A stretch of DNA of 64,000 bases from Duganella sp. Root1480D1 (GTDB lineage: Bacteria > Pseudomonadota > Gammaproteobacteria > Burkholderiales > Burkholderiaceae_D), in NCBI RefSeq assembly GCF_001427305.1, contig NZ_LMFZ01000045.1:308598-372597 (forward strand), given 5' to 3'. A program made the translations under genes and the position numbers. The stretch's first letter is position 1; each line of letters opens with the position of its first letter. The notes below the pieces were generated by a model that made no database searches, was not told the DNA's origin, and saw only the letters and a program-made list of their open reading frames with translations. Positions 42,965 through 52,047 of the stretch are shown here, piece by piece.

Positions 42965-45900
42965 ATGCGGAGACATATTAAAAGAACCGCGCTGTCCATC
43001 GCGGTCGCACAAGCAGCGCTGGTCGTGGGCGGTGCAGCTTACGCACAGACCAACAGCCAGGCGCCGGGAAGCAATGGCACAGCGCAGGAAGCCGATACCA
43101 CGCCGAAGATCGTCGTCAGCGGCCAGCGCGCGGCAATGCAATCGGCGCAGAAGATCAAGCAGTATGCGGACGAAATCGTGGACGCAGTGGTGGCGGAAGA
43201 AGCCGGCAAGCTGCCCGACAAGTCGATCACCGAGGTGCTGCAGCGCGTTGCCGGCATTACCATCGACCGTAACCGCTCGCGCGGCGACCCTGAGCACTTC
43301 TCCGTGGAGGGTTCGGGCATTTCGATCCGCGGCCTGACCTGGGGTTCATCGACCCTGAATGGCCGCGAAGCCTTCTCGGCCGGCTGGCCGGGCCGGGAGC
43401 TGAGCTGGGGCGACGTGCCGCCGGAACTGATGTCCGCCGTGATCGTGCACAAAAATCCGCCGGCCAGCCTGATCGAAGGCGGCGTCAGCGGCCAGGTCGA
43501 CCTGCGCACCGCGCTGCCTTTCGACTACAAGAGCGAGAAGTTCGCATTCTCGGCCAACGGCAACTACGACCAGATGGGCAAGAAGAAGTCGCCCGGCGCT
43601 TCCGCCCTGTATTCGAAACGCTGGGACACCGGCAGCGGCCAGTTCGGCGCCCTGATCGACCTGTCCTTCAACCGCACCAACACCCACAACGACACCGTGC
43701 AGATGGATGCCTTCTATCCGCGCGACGACATCGTCAAGGGCCAGACCTTATGGGTCCCCAAGTCCGCATCCTGGCGCAGCAACACCGGTGAGACCAACCG
43801 CGCCGGCATCTACGGTGCGCTGCAGTGGAAAAACGACAAGGTGGAATCGGCCCTTACCTATTTCCATTCTGGCTACAAGGAACAAAGCGATGAATACGCC
43901 CTGTTCAGCGGCGTGGAGAGTGCGTACAAGTCCGCGCTGATCAATCCAGTCTTCGATGCCAATGGCGTGCTGCAATCGGCCACCTATACCTATCCGTTGG
44001 GCGGCCTGGGGGCCAACAACTTCGCAGCAGGCGGCCTGAATTTCAATTCCAACACCGGTTTCGCCGACCGCCGTTCGCAGACCCGCGAAATTGCGTGGAA
44101 TACCAAGTGGAAGATCAATGATCACTGGTCGGTGCAGAATGACCTGCAGTGGGTACATTCGACCAACAAGAACTTCTCCACCAATATGGCGATGGTCACG
44201 TATGTGCCGAGCATGAATATCTCGACCACCGGCGTGCCTCCCCAGGTCAGCTTCGACCAGACTGCGCGCGACTTCCTGTCCAATCCGGGCAATTACTACC
44301 TGGACCACTTCATGCCCAGCCTGAGCAAGGCGTCCGGCGACCTGTACGCCTGGAAAGTCGATGCCAAGCTGCGCCTCGACCATCCTGTCCTGCGCGACCT
44401 GGCCTTCGGCATGCGCCTGACCGAGCGTTCGGCGACCCACATCAACGCCGGCGGCACCGGTTGGTACAGCGTGGCGCAGCCATGGAACGTCAAGACCACC
44501 AGCGTGCCGGGCCGCCTGCCAAACTCCACCGACATGCAGAGCTGGCAGAGCCGCGGCAGCTTCGGCTACCTGAGCGATCCGCGCTATGCCGCCCTGGTGC
44601 CTACCCAGATGTACAACTTCACCAATTTCTTCAACGGCAAAACCACCCTGCCGCCATCCCTGGTCATGCCGACCATGGCCTTCACCAGGGACTATCCTGG
44701 CGCCTACCAGCAATCGCTGCAGATCATGCAGATGCAATGCCAGGACGGCAACCAGCTGTATGGCACCAACAAGGATTGCTCGACCGCCGGCAACGACTGG
44801 AAACCGCTGACCTGGGACGGCGACCCAGCCAACGTCGGGCACCAGAAGGAGCGCACCCAGGCCGGCTACGTATCCGCACGCTTCGGCTTCGACGAATGGC
44901 GCTTCCCGGTGGAAGGCAATGCCGGCTTGCGCGTGGTCCGCACCAACACCACGGCCCAGGGCTACACTGTGTTCAAGCCGAACTACGGCAACGATCCGCA
45001 GCCGGAAATCCCGCTGTTCGGTGAAATCAACGAGCCGCTGCAAGCAAAGCACAACTATACCGACGTCCTGCCGAGCCTCAACCTGAAAGCAGACCTGACC
45101 GACAAGCTGCAGGCCCGCTTCGCGTTCGCCAAGGCAATGTACCGTCCGGGCTTCGGCGACCTGCGCGAGTACATCACGCTGAACCAGAACGTCATCAACA
45201 ATGACAACGACCGCAGCGTGAAAAACATCACGTACACCGGCAAGGACGACGGCAACGCCAACCTGAAACCGATCACCGCCAACAGCTACGACTTGTCGCT
45301 CGAGTGGTACCCTGGCAATGGCTCGTCGCTGACCTTCGGCCTGTTCCATAAGAAGGTGCGCGACATCATCCTGCCGTCCGCCTTCACCCGCAGCTACAAA
45401 TCCCTGGACGGCAACGAGCAGAGCTTCCTGATCACGGCGCCGAACAACGCAGCCAGCGGCAAGTTGAGCGGAGCGGAAATCGCCGGCCAGACCTACTTCG
45501 ACCACGTGCCAGGCTTGCAGAACCTGTTGCCGGAATGGGCCAAGGGCTTCGGCATTTCGGGCAACTATACCTATATCCGCAGCAAGCAGAACCTGGACCA
45601 CCCGTTCGACCTGAAATACTGCGCTGCGGCGGGCACGTTCAACAACAGCTCCCTGTCGCTGTACGGCTGCGACACCAACGGCCTGCCGTTCACCGAGCTG
45701 CCGATCATGTACTTGTCCAGGAATGCCTACAACCTGGCCTTGCTGTACGATCGCGGCCCACTGTCGGCACGCCTGGCATACAGCTGGCGCGGCCGTTTCC
45801 TGCAGGGCGTGACGGTCAACGGCACCCGCGGCGACGACGGGACCAGCGCCGATCCTGCCCGCGCAGGCATGAAGGACGTCAGCTGGGGGTTGCCGACCTG

Positions 45901-46093
45901 GCAGGAAGCCATGGGCCAGCTCGATCTCGGCATCGACTACAAGCTGACCGAACGCTTCTCGGCCAGCTTCTCGGCAACCAACCTGACCGATGTCGTGGTC
46001 AAACAAACGCAGCAGCAACACATCGGCGACATGGGGCGCGCCTGGTTTGAACCGGGCCGCAGCTATCGCGTCCAGTTGCGCTACATGTTCTAA
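42965..46093 (+). CDS. TonB-dependent receptor, TIGR01782-like, complete
   Basis: 1042 residues. ATG at 42965 is chosen (GGGAG upstream); a longer frame from TTG 42947 lacks support. A signal peptide (cut near ...GGAAYAQ) precedes the plug: DEIVDAVVAEEAGKLPDKS, EVLQRVAGITIDRNRSRGDP and ISIRGLTWGSS. The barrel ends in the expected C-terminal Phe (YRVQLRYMF), needed for outer-membrane insertion. It should import xyloglucan oligosaccharides, working with the lipoprotein encoded just upstream. Strong terminator follows. Confidence 0.93.
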   Translation: MRRHIKRTALSIAVAQAALVVGGAAYAQTNSQAPGSNGTAQEADTTPKIVVSGQRAAMQSAQKIKQYADEIVDAVVAEEAGKLPDKSITEVLQRVAGITIDRNRSRGDPEHFSVEGSGISIRGLTWGSSTLNGREAFSAGWPGRELSWGDVPPELMSAVIVHKNPPASLIEGGVSGQVDLRTALPFDYKSEKFAFSANGNYDQMGKKKSPGASALYSKRWDTGSGQFGALIDLSFNRTNTHNDTVQMDAFYPRDDIVKGQTLWVPKSASWRSNTGETNRAGIYGALQWKNDKVESALTYFHSGYKEQSDEYALFSGVESAYKSALINPVFDANGVLQSATYTYPLGGLGANNFAAGGLNFNSNTGFADRRSQTREIAWNTKWKINDHWSVQNDLQWVHSTNKNFSTNMAMVTYVPSMNISTTGVPPQVSFDQTARDFLSNPGNYYLDHFMPSLSKASGDLYAWKVDAKLRLDHPVLRDLAFGMRLTERSATHINAGGTGWYSVAQPWNVKTTSVPGRLPNSTDMQSWQSRGSFGYLSDPRYAALVPTQMYNFTNFFNGKTTLPPSLVMPTMAFTRDYPGAYQQSLQIMQMQCQDGNQLYGTNKDCSTAGNDWKPLTWDGDPANVGHQKERTQAGYVSARFGFDEWRFPVEGNAGLRVVRTNTTAQGYTVFKPNYGNDPQPEIPLFGEINEPLQAKHNYTDVLPSLNLKADLTDKLQARFAFAKAMYRPGFGDLREYITLNQNVINNDNDRSVKNITYTGKDDGNANLKPITANSYDLSLEWYPGNGSSLTFGLFHKKVRDIILPSAFTRSYKSLDGNEQSFLITAPNNAASGKLSGAEIAGQTYFDHVPGLQNLLPEWAKGFGISGNYTYIRSKQNLDHPFDLKYCAAAGTFNNSSLSLYGCDTNGLPFTELPIMYLSRNAYNLALLYDRGPLSARLAYSWRGRFLQGVTVNGTRGDDGTSADPARAGMKDVSWGLPTWQEAMGQLDLGIDYKLTERFSASFSATNLTDVVVKQTQQQHIGDMGRAWFEPGRSYRVQLRYMF

Positions 46094-46108
46094 AACTGTC
46101 CCACCTCG

Positions 46109-46149
46109 CTCCCGCCGCACTCCGAAAGGACTGCGGCGGGAGTTTTTTT
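46109..46149 (+). terminator. Strong intrinsic terminator after TonB receptor
   Basis: CTCCCGCCGCA ... TGCGGCGGGAG (11 perfect pairs, extended by TCC/GGA around GAAA) followed by seven T. It also separates the convergent GH74. Confidence 0.9.
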
Positions 46150-48304
46150 ACGGCCTGCCCATCACGATGCCGCGGCCTGCGGTGCTCATATACACAACAC
46201 CGAAGGTATTCATGTCGCCTACGACGAACCGGCCATTGCCAACGCCGCCATACTGGTGCGCATTGTCATTGATGCGGGTCCAGTTCGCGCCGGCATCGGT
46301 GGAACGGAACAAGCCGACCACACCGCCCACCGTGCCCCAGATAAAGACCGTCGGATAATTGGCGCCGCTGGCAGCCTTGCCGAAACCGACAGCGCTGCAG
46401 TAGCTGACGTTGGCCAGCGTATTGAATTGCCAGCCGGAGCTGGTCGTCCGCGCCAGGCCGCCACCATACAGCGGCACCCAGATATCACCCTCGCGTCCCG
46501 GAGCGGCGCGGATCAGATCCGAACCCCAGCTGGCCAGCGTGTTGAACTTCCAGAACGAAGCGCCGGCATCGGTGCTGATCATGAAACTGCCATCGGATGG
46601 GCTATACACATAGAACTTGCTGGCATTGGCCGGATCGGCTATTGGGCGTGCATTGTTCACGCCCAGGCCACCCACCGCCGACCAGCTGCCACCCATATTC
46701 GTCGAGCGATACGTGGTGGTGGAATTCTCAGGGCTATGCAGCAAGGCCGAGCCGCTGGCCGACAAAGCCACCTGCCCTTTGCTGCCATTCATCGACACCT
46801 GGCTCCAATTCACCCCACCGTTGGCAGAAGTGTACATATTGCCCCCGACCCGCACCGCCAGGCTGGTGTTGGCGTCGGCCACCGCCAGCCCGGTGGTGGT
46901 GCCCATGCGCGGTTCGTACATCGGATTGGTATAGGTGGAGGTGTTGTAGTGACGCAGGCCATCGACATCGCCCAGCGCCGAGAGCAACGGGCCGCCGGGG
47001 ATGCTCACCAGGTTCAAAGGCACCGTTTCTTCCAGGCCCTTGGTGTTGAAGGTCCAAGTGGTTGGCACGGCATCGATATCGCTGGTCTTGAAGATGCCAT
47101 TGCCCGAGGTGACCCATACCGATTTGGTGTTGAACGGGTCGAAAGCCACTGTGCCGGCCCAATGGATGGAGCCGTTGCCGATCCAGCTGATGCCGCCATT
47201 GTCGCGTGCGAAGCCGCGCGCGATCACATCCGTCCAGCTGGCGCCACCGTTGGTCGTGATGTAGATGCGGTCGCCCCAGGCTCCTCCTTGCGCGGCGTAC
47301 TGGTTGACGGTCGACGCCACCATGCGCTGGGAATTGTTCGGGTCGACACTGATGCCGCTGAACGCACGCGTGACACCGGCCGGAGTGATATTGGTCCAGG
47401 CCCCGTTTGCGATCGTGTACTTCCAGACCTGGCCGTTGTCCATCGGTTCCGTTCCCGACTGATTGCCGTGCGGTCCGGCGCCGTTGCCATACGTGACGAT
47501 CAGGTTGCCTGCGCCGTCAAACGCAGCGCGCTGCGGCATCAGCCCCGAAGGCGCGCCCGACACGGCGGAAAACGAGGCGCCGGCATTGTCGCTGCGGTAG
47601 AAGTTCGCGCCCACCGAGCCGTAGCGCGACACGCCGACGAACAAACGCTGCGCCACCCCGCCCGACACACTGGACGGATCGGCCATGACGACGCTGATGC
47701 CGTTATCGTTCGGCGTGGTCGTCACGTTCAGGGCGCTGACCCGCGACCAGCTCGAGCCGGAATTGGTGCTCTTGAACAGGCCATTCCAGCGCGTACCCAC
47801 GTACAGCACGTTGCTGGAGCCCGGGTCGACCACCAGGCGCTCGCCGTTCTGCCGTCCCATGCCATTGCCATGCGCCTTGAATTGGCTGCTCACGTCGATG
47901 GTAGTGAACGTCGCGCCATAGTCGGTGGAGCGCAGGATGGCGCTCTTGCCGCCGTTGAAATAGCTGATGCCGGCCAGCATATAGATATTGCGCGCGCTCT
48001 TCGGGTCAACCGCCAGCGATTCGACGCCGAGGTAGCCGGTCTGGTCATCGGCCACCCAGTCCAGCAGCGAGAACCAGCGGCCGTTCGCATTGTCCCAGCG
48101 GAAGGCGCCGCCGACGTCGGTGCGCGCATACACCACGCCCGATTCGGTCTTGCTCGGTATGACCGCCGACACGAATCCGCCGCCGCCGATGGCGACCGTG
48201 TCCCAGCTATAGGCAGCTGCCGGCTGCTGCGCCGCCAACAACACCGCCCCGCAAGCCGCAGCCTGGACGGCCGCGCTCCGGAGCATTGATTTGATCCACT
48301 TCAT
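46148..48304 (-). CDS. GH74 xyloglucanase, secreted form
   Basis: 718 residues from ATG at 48304 with GGAGAC upstream; a signal peptide is cut near ...QQPAAA. Two-propeller GH74 fold: GGGGFVSAVIPSK, YARTDVGGAFRW (catalytic-type Asp), Asp-box-like turns (STDYGATF, STNSGSSW, STDAGANW) and TVGGVVGLFRSTD. No linker or lipobox, unlike the first GH74, so it probably works in the medium or periplasm. Promoter candidate TTGGCG, 17 bp, CTATAT lies about 100 bp upstream without a clear box. Confidence 0.9.
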   Translation of the reverse strand: MKWIKSMLRSAAVQAAACGAVLLAAQQPAAAYSWDTVAIGGGGFVSAVIPSKTESGVVYARTDVGGAFRWDNANGRWFSLLDWVADDQTGYLGVESLAVDPKSARNIYMLAGISYFNGGKSAILRSTDYGATFTTIDVSSQFKAHGNGMGRQNGERLVVDPGSSNVLYVGTRWNGLFKSTNSGSSWSRVSALNVTTTPNDNGISVVMADPSSVSGGVAQRLFVGVSRYGSVGANFYRSDNAGASFSAVSGAPSGLMPQRAAFDGAGNLIVTYGNGAGPHGNQSGTEPMDNGQVWKYTIANGAWTNITPAGVTRAFSGISVDPNNSQRMVASTVNQYAAQGGAWGDRIYITTNGGASWTDVIARGFARDNGGISWIGNGSIHWAGTVAFDPFNTKSVWVTSGNGIFKTSDIDAVPTTWTFNTKGLEETVPLNLVSIPGGPLLSALGDVDGLRHYNTSTYTNPMYEPRMGTTTGLAVADANTSLAVRVGGNMYTSANGGVNWSQVSMNGSKGQVALSASGSALLHSPENSTTTYRSTNMGGSWSAVGGLGVNNARPIADPANASKFYVYSPSDGSFMISTDAGASFWKFNTLASWGSDLIRAAPGREGDIWVPLYGGGLARTTSSGWQFNTLANVSYCSAVGFGKAASGANYPTVFIWGTVGGVVGLFRSTDAGANWTRINDNAHQYGGVGNGRFVVGDMNTFGVVYMSTAGRGIVMGRP

Positions 48305-48469
48305 TTGATTTGTCTCCAATTGAATTGACTGCATGTGGAATAGAAGAAAAGCCTGAAGCCGGACTGGCTGCAGGCGCGTATCCCCGGCCGCCAGAACAGG
48401 CGGAGGGACGTTTAAAACATATAGGAAAGAGGGGGGCCGCACGCCAACCATGGCGCGCTTTGAGCTAAA

Positions 48470-49399
48470 TCATTGTTGCCGTTGGCCGATTTCGTAATGC
48501 GCAGACTCGCGGATTTGGGCTGCTTGCAACAGGGTGCTGCGGGCGGAGGCCAGGTGGACACGCATGCCCTCCAATGCAGCCGCGGTGTCGCGCCGCGCCA
48601 GGGCCTGCAGGATATCCAGGTGCTCGTGCACGGCATGCTCATTGCGCGCCCTTTCCGTGCCCTTATCCCATTGGTAGTGGTAGTGGAAGACCAGCGACAC
48701 GATGTCGTAGAAGTCCTGGGCAAAGCGGTTATGCAGGCTGCCGATCAGGAAGGTGTGGAAGTCGCGGTCGAGCGCCGGGAAATCCTGGTGACGGGCCGGC
48801 ATCACGGCGCCGAGCTGTTCATGCCTTGCGATCAACCGCTCCAGTTCCGCATGGGCAGGATCGTCTGCCGCCAGCGTCGCAAAACGCTCGATCGCAGCCA
48901 GCTCGAACATCTGGCGCACCTCGGCCACTTCCATCGCAAATGCGCGGTCGAAGGCGCACAGGCGCCAGCCGCCTTGCGGTTTCTTGGCGATCAAGCCATA
49001 GCGCGAGAATCCGATCAGGAATTCGCGCACGCTGATGGTGCTGACCCCGGCCGCACGCGCCAAATGGGCCTCGGAGAATTCCGTTCCAGGCGGCCAGTCG
49101 CCTTGATAGATCAACTCCATCAGCACTTGCCGTACCCGTTCGGTACCGCTCTGCAAGTCGGCGACATCGAAATAATCCGCCTGCAGTGGCTTGCGCAGCA
49201 GGCGGCGTTCCTTCATGCCGCTGATCAGGCCCCGCTCGAAAAAGTGGGCGATGGCGCTGCGCACGGCGCTGCGGCTGCCCTCCCCCAGGGCTGCCAGCCG
49301 ATGCTCGGTAGGCAGTGCTTCGCCCACCTCCACGCTTGCCGCGATATGGTCCAGCAGCACATTGACGCTACGCCTGGACACGGTCGGAGCACGAGCCAT
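48470..49399 (-). CDS. GntR-family (FCD) regulator with two winged-helix segments
   Basis: 309 residues from ATG at 49399. Residues about 1-70 look like a first, degenerate GntR-type winged helix (LLDHIAASVEVGEALPTEHRL ... AVRSAIAHFFERGLI). A second, standard one follows at about 80-150 (PPGTEFSEAHLARAAGVST, VREFLIGFSRYGLI), then an all-helical FCD ligand domain with conserved Asp/His positions (RDFHTFLIGSLHNRF). It is the last gene of the fucose operon, 7 bp after another GntR gene; its ligand is probably a sugar acid from this pathway. Confidence 0.8.
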   Translation of the reverse strand: MARAPTVSRRSVNVLLDHIAASVEVGEALPTEHRLAALGEGSRSAVRSAIAHFFERGLISGMKERRLLRKPLQADYFDVADLQSGTERVRQVLMELIYQGDWPPGTEFSEAHLARAAGVSTISVREFLIGFSRYGLIAKKPQGGWRLCAFDRAFAMEVAEVRQMFELAAIERFATLAADDPAHAELERLIARHEQLGAVMPARHQDFPALDRDFHTFLIGSLHNRFAQDFYDIVSLVFHYHYQWDKGTERARNEHAVHEHLDILQALARRDTAAALEGMRVHLASARSTLLQAAQIRESAHYEIGQRQQ

Positions 49400-49406
49400 C
49401 GATGCC

Positions 49407-50087
49407 TCAGCCTCCCGACAAGGTGCGGTGCACGCGCGCCAGGTGCGCGCGCATCGCTTGCCGTGCAGCGGCTTCATCGCCCGCGGCAACGGCGCTGAAG
49501 ATGGCGCGGTGGTCCGCCAGGGTGGCTTGGCCCAGTTCTTCGGTACGGTAGTGCTGCTTGAGCCTGTGGGCCATGGCGCCGCGCTGCTGCCACAGGTATT
49601 CAACTACTCCCAGCAGGGCCGAATTGCCGGCGGCATGCGCCAGGGCCAGGTGAAAGTTGCGGTCTGCAGCTTCATGGCTGGCCGGGTTGGCGTAGGTACG
49701 CTCCATCTCAAGCACTGCGGCCAGGATCGCGTCCAGGTCGGAGTCGCTGGCATTGCGTGCGGCTCTGGCCGCAACTTCAGCTTCGATCATGCGCCGGGCG
49801 GCCAGTACCTCGAACGGTCCGGGGCCCGACACCGGGTCCGCCGCCGGCGTGGCGCCGGTGACATAGACTCCGGAACCGCTGCGCACCTCGATCACGCCGC
49901 CGATCTCCAACGCGACAAAAGCTTCGCGCAAGGAAGCCCGGCTAACGCCCAGCGTGGCGGCCAGCTCCCGTTCGGCCGGCAGGCGAGCTCCCGTTCCAAG
50001 GCCCTGCTCCCGGATCAACTGCTGGATCCGATCCGCCACCAGCCGGTACAGGCGAGGCTCTGGTTTGGCGACTTCATTCGGCATCAT
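49407..50087 (-). CDS. GntR-family regulator, FadR (FCD) subfamily
   Basis: 226 residues; ATG at 50087 with GGAAG just upstream. A longer open frame extends far upstream but overlaps the lactonase and is not coding. Winged-helix motif LPAERELAATLGVSRASLREAFVALEIGGVIEVRSGSGVYV and FCD domain with DRNFHLALAHAAGNSALL and DHRAIFSAV. Similar regulators control uronate, galactonate and fucose pathways through acid intermediates. It lies 11 bp after the lactonase within the operon. Confidence 0.88.
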   Translation of the reverse strand: MMPNEVAKPEPRLYRLVADRIQQLIREQGLGTGARLPAERELAATLGVSRASLREAFVALEIGGVIEVRSGSGVYVTGATPAADPVSGPGPFEVLAARRMIEAEVAARAARNASDSDLDAILAAVLEMERTYANPASHEAADRNFHLALAHAAGNSALLGVVEYLWQQRGAMAHRLKQHYRTEELGQATLADHRAIFSAVAAGDEAAARQAMRAHLARVHRTLSGG

Positions 50088-50098
50088 CTGCTTCCGTT

Positions 50099-50929
50099 TC
50101 AAGCCATGCGATAAAAGCGCTGCGCATTCAGTCCCAGCACAGCCTGCCGTTGCGCTTCGTCCAGATGCGCCAGCAACTCGCCGCTGGCATCGAACCATGT
50201 GGCGTAGTCCGCCGCCAGGTTGAGCACCGGCCAGTCGCTGCCCCACAACACGCGTTCCGGCCCAAACGCCTGCAGGATATGGCAGGCAAAGGGCCGCAGC
50301 TGTTCCACCGTCCACCCGGGGCCGGCCTCGGTCACCATGCCCGACAACTTGCAGTGAACCTGCGGTTGGGCAGCCAGGCCCGCCATGTCCTCCATCCAGG
50401 ACGCATCCGGCCCATCCCGCATGGCCGGCTTGGCGAGGTGGTCGATCACGATGGGAAGCTGCGGATGGCTGCGCGCGAATTCCAGCAAGGACGGCAAGTG
50501 GCGCGGCAACACCAGCGCGTCGAAACACAGGCCATGGCACTGCATGGCGGCCACTGCCGGCGCCAGGGCCGGGTCGGCGATCCAGCGATCGTCGTCCAGG
50601 TCCTGCAGCATGGGCCGCAGGCCGCGCAGCCTGGGGTGCGCAGCCAGCGCGGCAATCCGCTGCGGCGCATCGGGCGCCTTCAGGTCGGTCCAGCCGACCA
50701 CCGCGCCGATAAAACTGTAGCGCTCCGACAGGTCCAGCATGAAATGGGTATCGGCCTCGTTGGGCATCGATTGCACCAGGACGGTGGCTGCGACGCCGTG
50801 CCGGTGCAGCAGCGCCCCCAGGTCCTCCGGGTAGAAGTCGCGGTAGATGGCCTCCAGTTGCGGCGGCGGCCAGGCGCCCGCACGCTCGGACAGGCGCCAG
50901 AAATGCTGGTGGGCGTCGATGCGCTTCAT
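50099..50929 (-). CDS. Amidohydrolase, probable L-fucono-1,5-lactonase
   Basis: 276 residues, ATG overlapping the preceding stop (ATGA). Amidohydrolase_2 features: RIDAHQHFW at the N-terminus, IVIDHLAKP in the middle and LWGSDWPV near the C-terminus, the pattern of sugar lactonases of COG3618. It would open L-fuconolactone (or L-galactonolactone) to the aldonate in the cytoplasm. Its place among dehydrogenase, dehydratase and FAH genes makes L-fuconolactonase the best reading. Confidence 0.85.
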   Translation of the reverse strand: MKRIDAHQHFWRLSERAGAWPPPQLEAIYRDFYPEDLGALLHRHGVAATVLVQSMPNEADTHFMLDLSERYSFIGAVVGWTDLKAPDAPQRIAALAAHPRLRGLRPMLQDLDDDRWIADPALAPAVAAMQCHGLCFDALVLPRHLPSLLEFARSHPQLPIVIDHLAKPAMRDGPDASWMEDMAGLAAQPQVHCKLSGMVTEAGPGWTVEQLRPFACHILQAFGPERVLWGSDWPVLNLAADYATWFDASGELLAHLDEAQRQAVLGLNAQRFYRMA

Positions 50930-52047
50930 GCCGCCACGCCGCGTGCCAATGCCGCGCGCAATCGCGTTTGCGGCAGGTCCAGGCCCAACCCGGCCGCCAG
51001 GTCGAGCGCCGGCTGCAGGCGGCGGCGCTTCTTCTCTGCGTGATTCTGGGCGATATCGGCCAGCCGGTGCTCGAGGAATGGATTGCAGAAGCGGTCGCGG
51101 ACCTGTGCCAGGTAGGCCAGGCTTTCCTCTCCTTCGCCCAGCGCAGCAAACAGCGGCAAGACTTCTTCTTCCCACACCGCTTCGAGCTCCGCACGCTGCG
51201 CAGGGTCGGCCATGGCTTCGCGCACGGTTTCACCGGCGGCACGCGCATCCTGCAGCCACCGTTCGGCCAGGAAGGTGTGTCCCAGGTTCAGCATCAGCAG
51301 CTTGCGGCGCTCATAGGGGGCCAGGCGGTCGGTCACCACAATTTGCGGATGCGTACACGGCAATACCATGCCCGGCTGCGACTCGATCGCCCATAAGGCA
51401 TACGGTTCGGCCACGGCACCGGCCGGCTCGAGCGCCTGCGACACGATGCGGTCCACCAGGGAATTGACCCAGACACAGGAACTTTCCAGCCATGCCAGGA
51501 AGACGCCGTCCATCTGCCAGTTGCGCGCGAGCCCGGCCACCGTTTCGCGCAGGACGCTGCCGTTATTGGCAATCAGTTCGCACGGCATCAGCGTGACGGG
51601 CGCCGCACCGCGCAGGAAGCGCGCATGCAGCAATACTAGCAGCTTGGCCGGGAAGCTTTGCGGAACCTGCCCGTTTTCCAGCAAGTGCGCGCCATCAGCG
51701 GGATTCAGCTCGTAGCCACGGTCGCCCGTGTTCGAGACGATCACCTGCGCCGCCACCGCCGCTTCGACAACTTCCGGCCATTCCTGGCTGGCCTGCAAGG
51801 CGTAGGCGACCGAACCTACTTGCAGCTTGCGCTGGAACGGCGCGCCGCCCTGCCAGCCGCGAATCACGACGGGATAGGCGCTGCCTTGCCTGAAGGCGGC
51901 CGTCCGGCGCGCGCTTTCAGCACTGCTGGTGGTCTGCACCACCGTGACCCGGCCCAGCGCCGTGCCCTCTGCCAGCGCCTCGCTGATGAACAGGTCAACG
52001 TGCGCCTGCAGGAATCGGCTGGTGCCAAATTGAAGAATGGGGTGCAT
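50926..52047 (-). CDS. Mannitol-dehydrogenase-family oxidoreductase (UxaB/tagaturonate-reductase-like)
   Basis: 373 residues. N-terminal ILQFGTSRFLQAHVD nucleotide-binding start, CVWVNSLVDRIVS (equivalent of the NTMVDRI motif) and LNLGHTFLAERW catalytic-region motif place it in the polyol/uronate reductase family with UxaB and UxuB. It would interconvert D-tagaturonate and D-altronate or a similar pair using NAD(H). Not needed for the plain L-fucose pathway, which is why it and the neighbouring Zn-dehydrogenase suggest a side branch (see findings). Stop overlaps the lactonase start. Confidence 0.8.
   Translation of the reverse strand: MHPILQFGTSRFLQAHVDLFISEALAEGTALGRVTVVQTTSSAESARRTAAFRQGSAYPVVIRGWQGGAPFQRKLQVGSVAYALQASQEWPEVVEAAVAAQVIVSNTGDRGYELNPADGAHLLENGQVPQSFPAKLLVLLHARFLRGAAPVTLMPCELIANNGSVLRETVAGLARNWQMDGVFLAWLESSCVWVNSLVDRIVSQALEPAGAVAEPYALWAIESQPGMVLPCTHPQIVVTDRLAPYERRKLLMLNLGHTFLAERWLQDARAAGETVREAMADPAQRAELEAVWEEEVLPLFAALGEGEESLAYLAQVRDRFCNPFLEHRLADIAQNHAEKKRRRLQPALDLAAGLGLDLPQTRLRAALARGVAA

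Noticed and set aside
48467..48501. A box-like sequence (AAATCATT, 9 bases, GGCCGATTTCG) near the GH74 copy 2 promoter
   Set aside because: It lies within the 3' end of the GntR gene, is oriented away from GH74, lacks the -35/-10 pattern and matches the consensus more poorly.
49407..51248. A 613-codon open frame joining the GntR gene to upstream sequence
   Set aside because: It runs antiframe through the lactonase and UxaB-like genes; the GntR domain has its own start and ribosome site at 50087.
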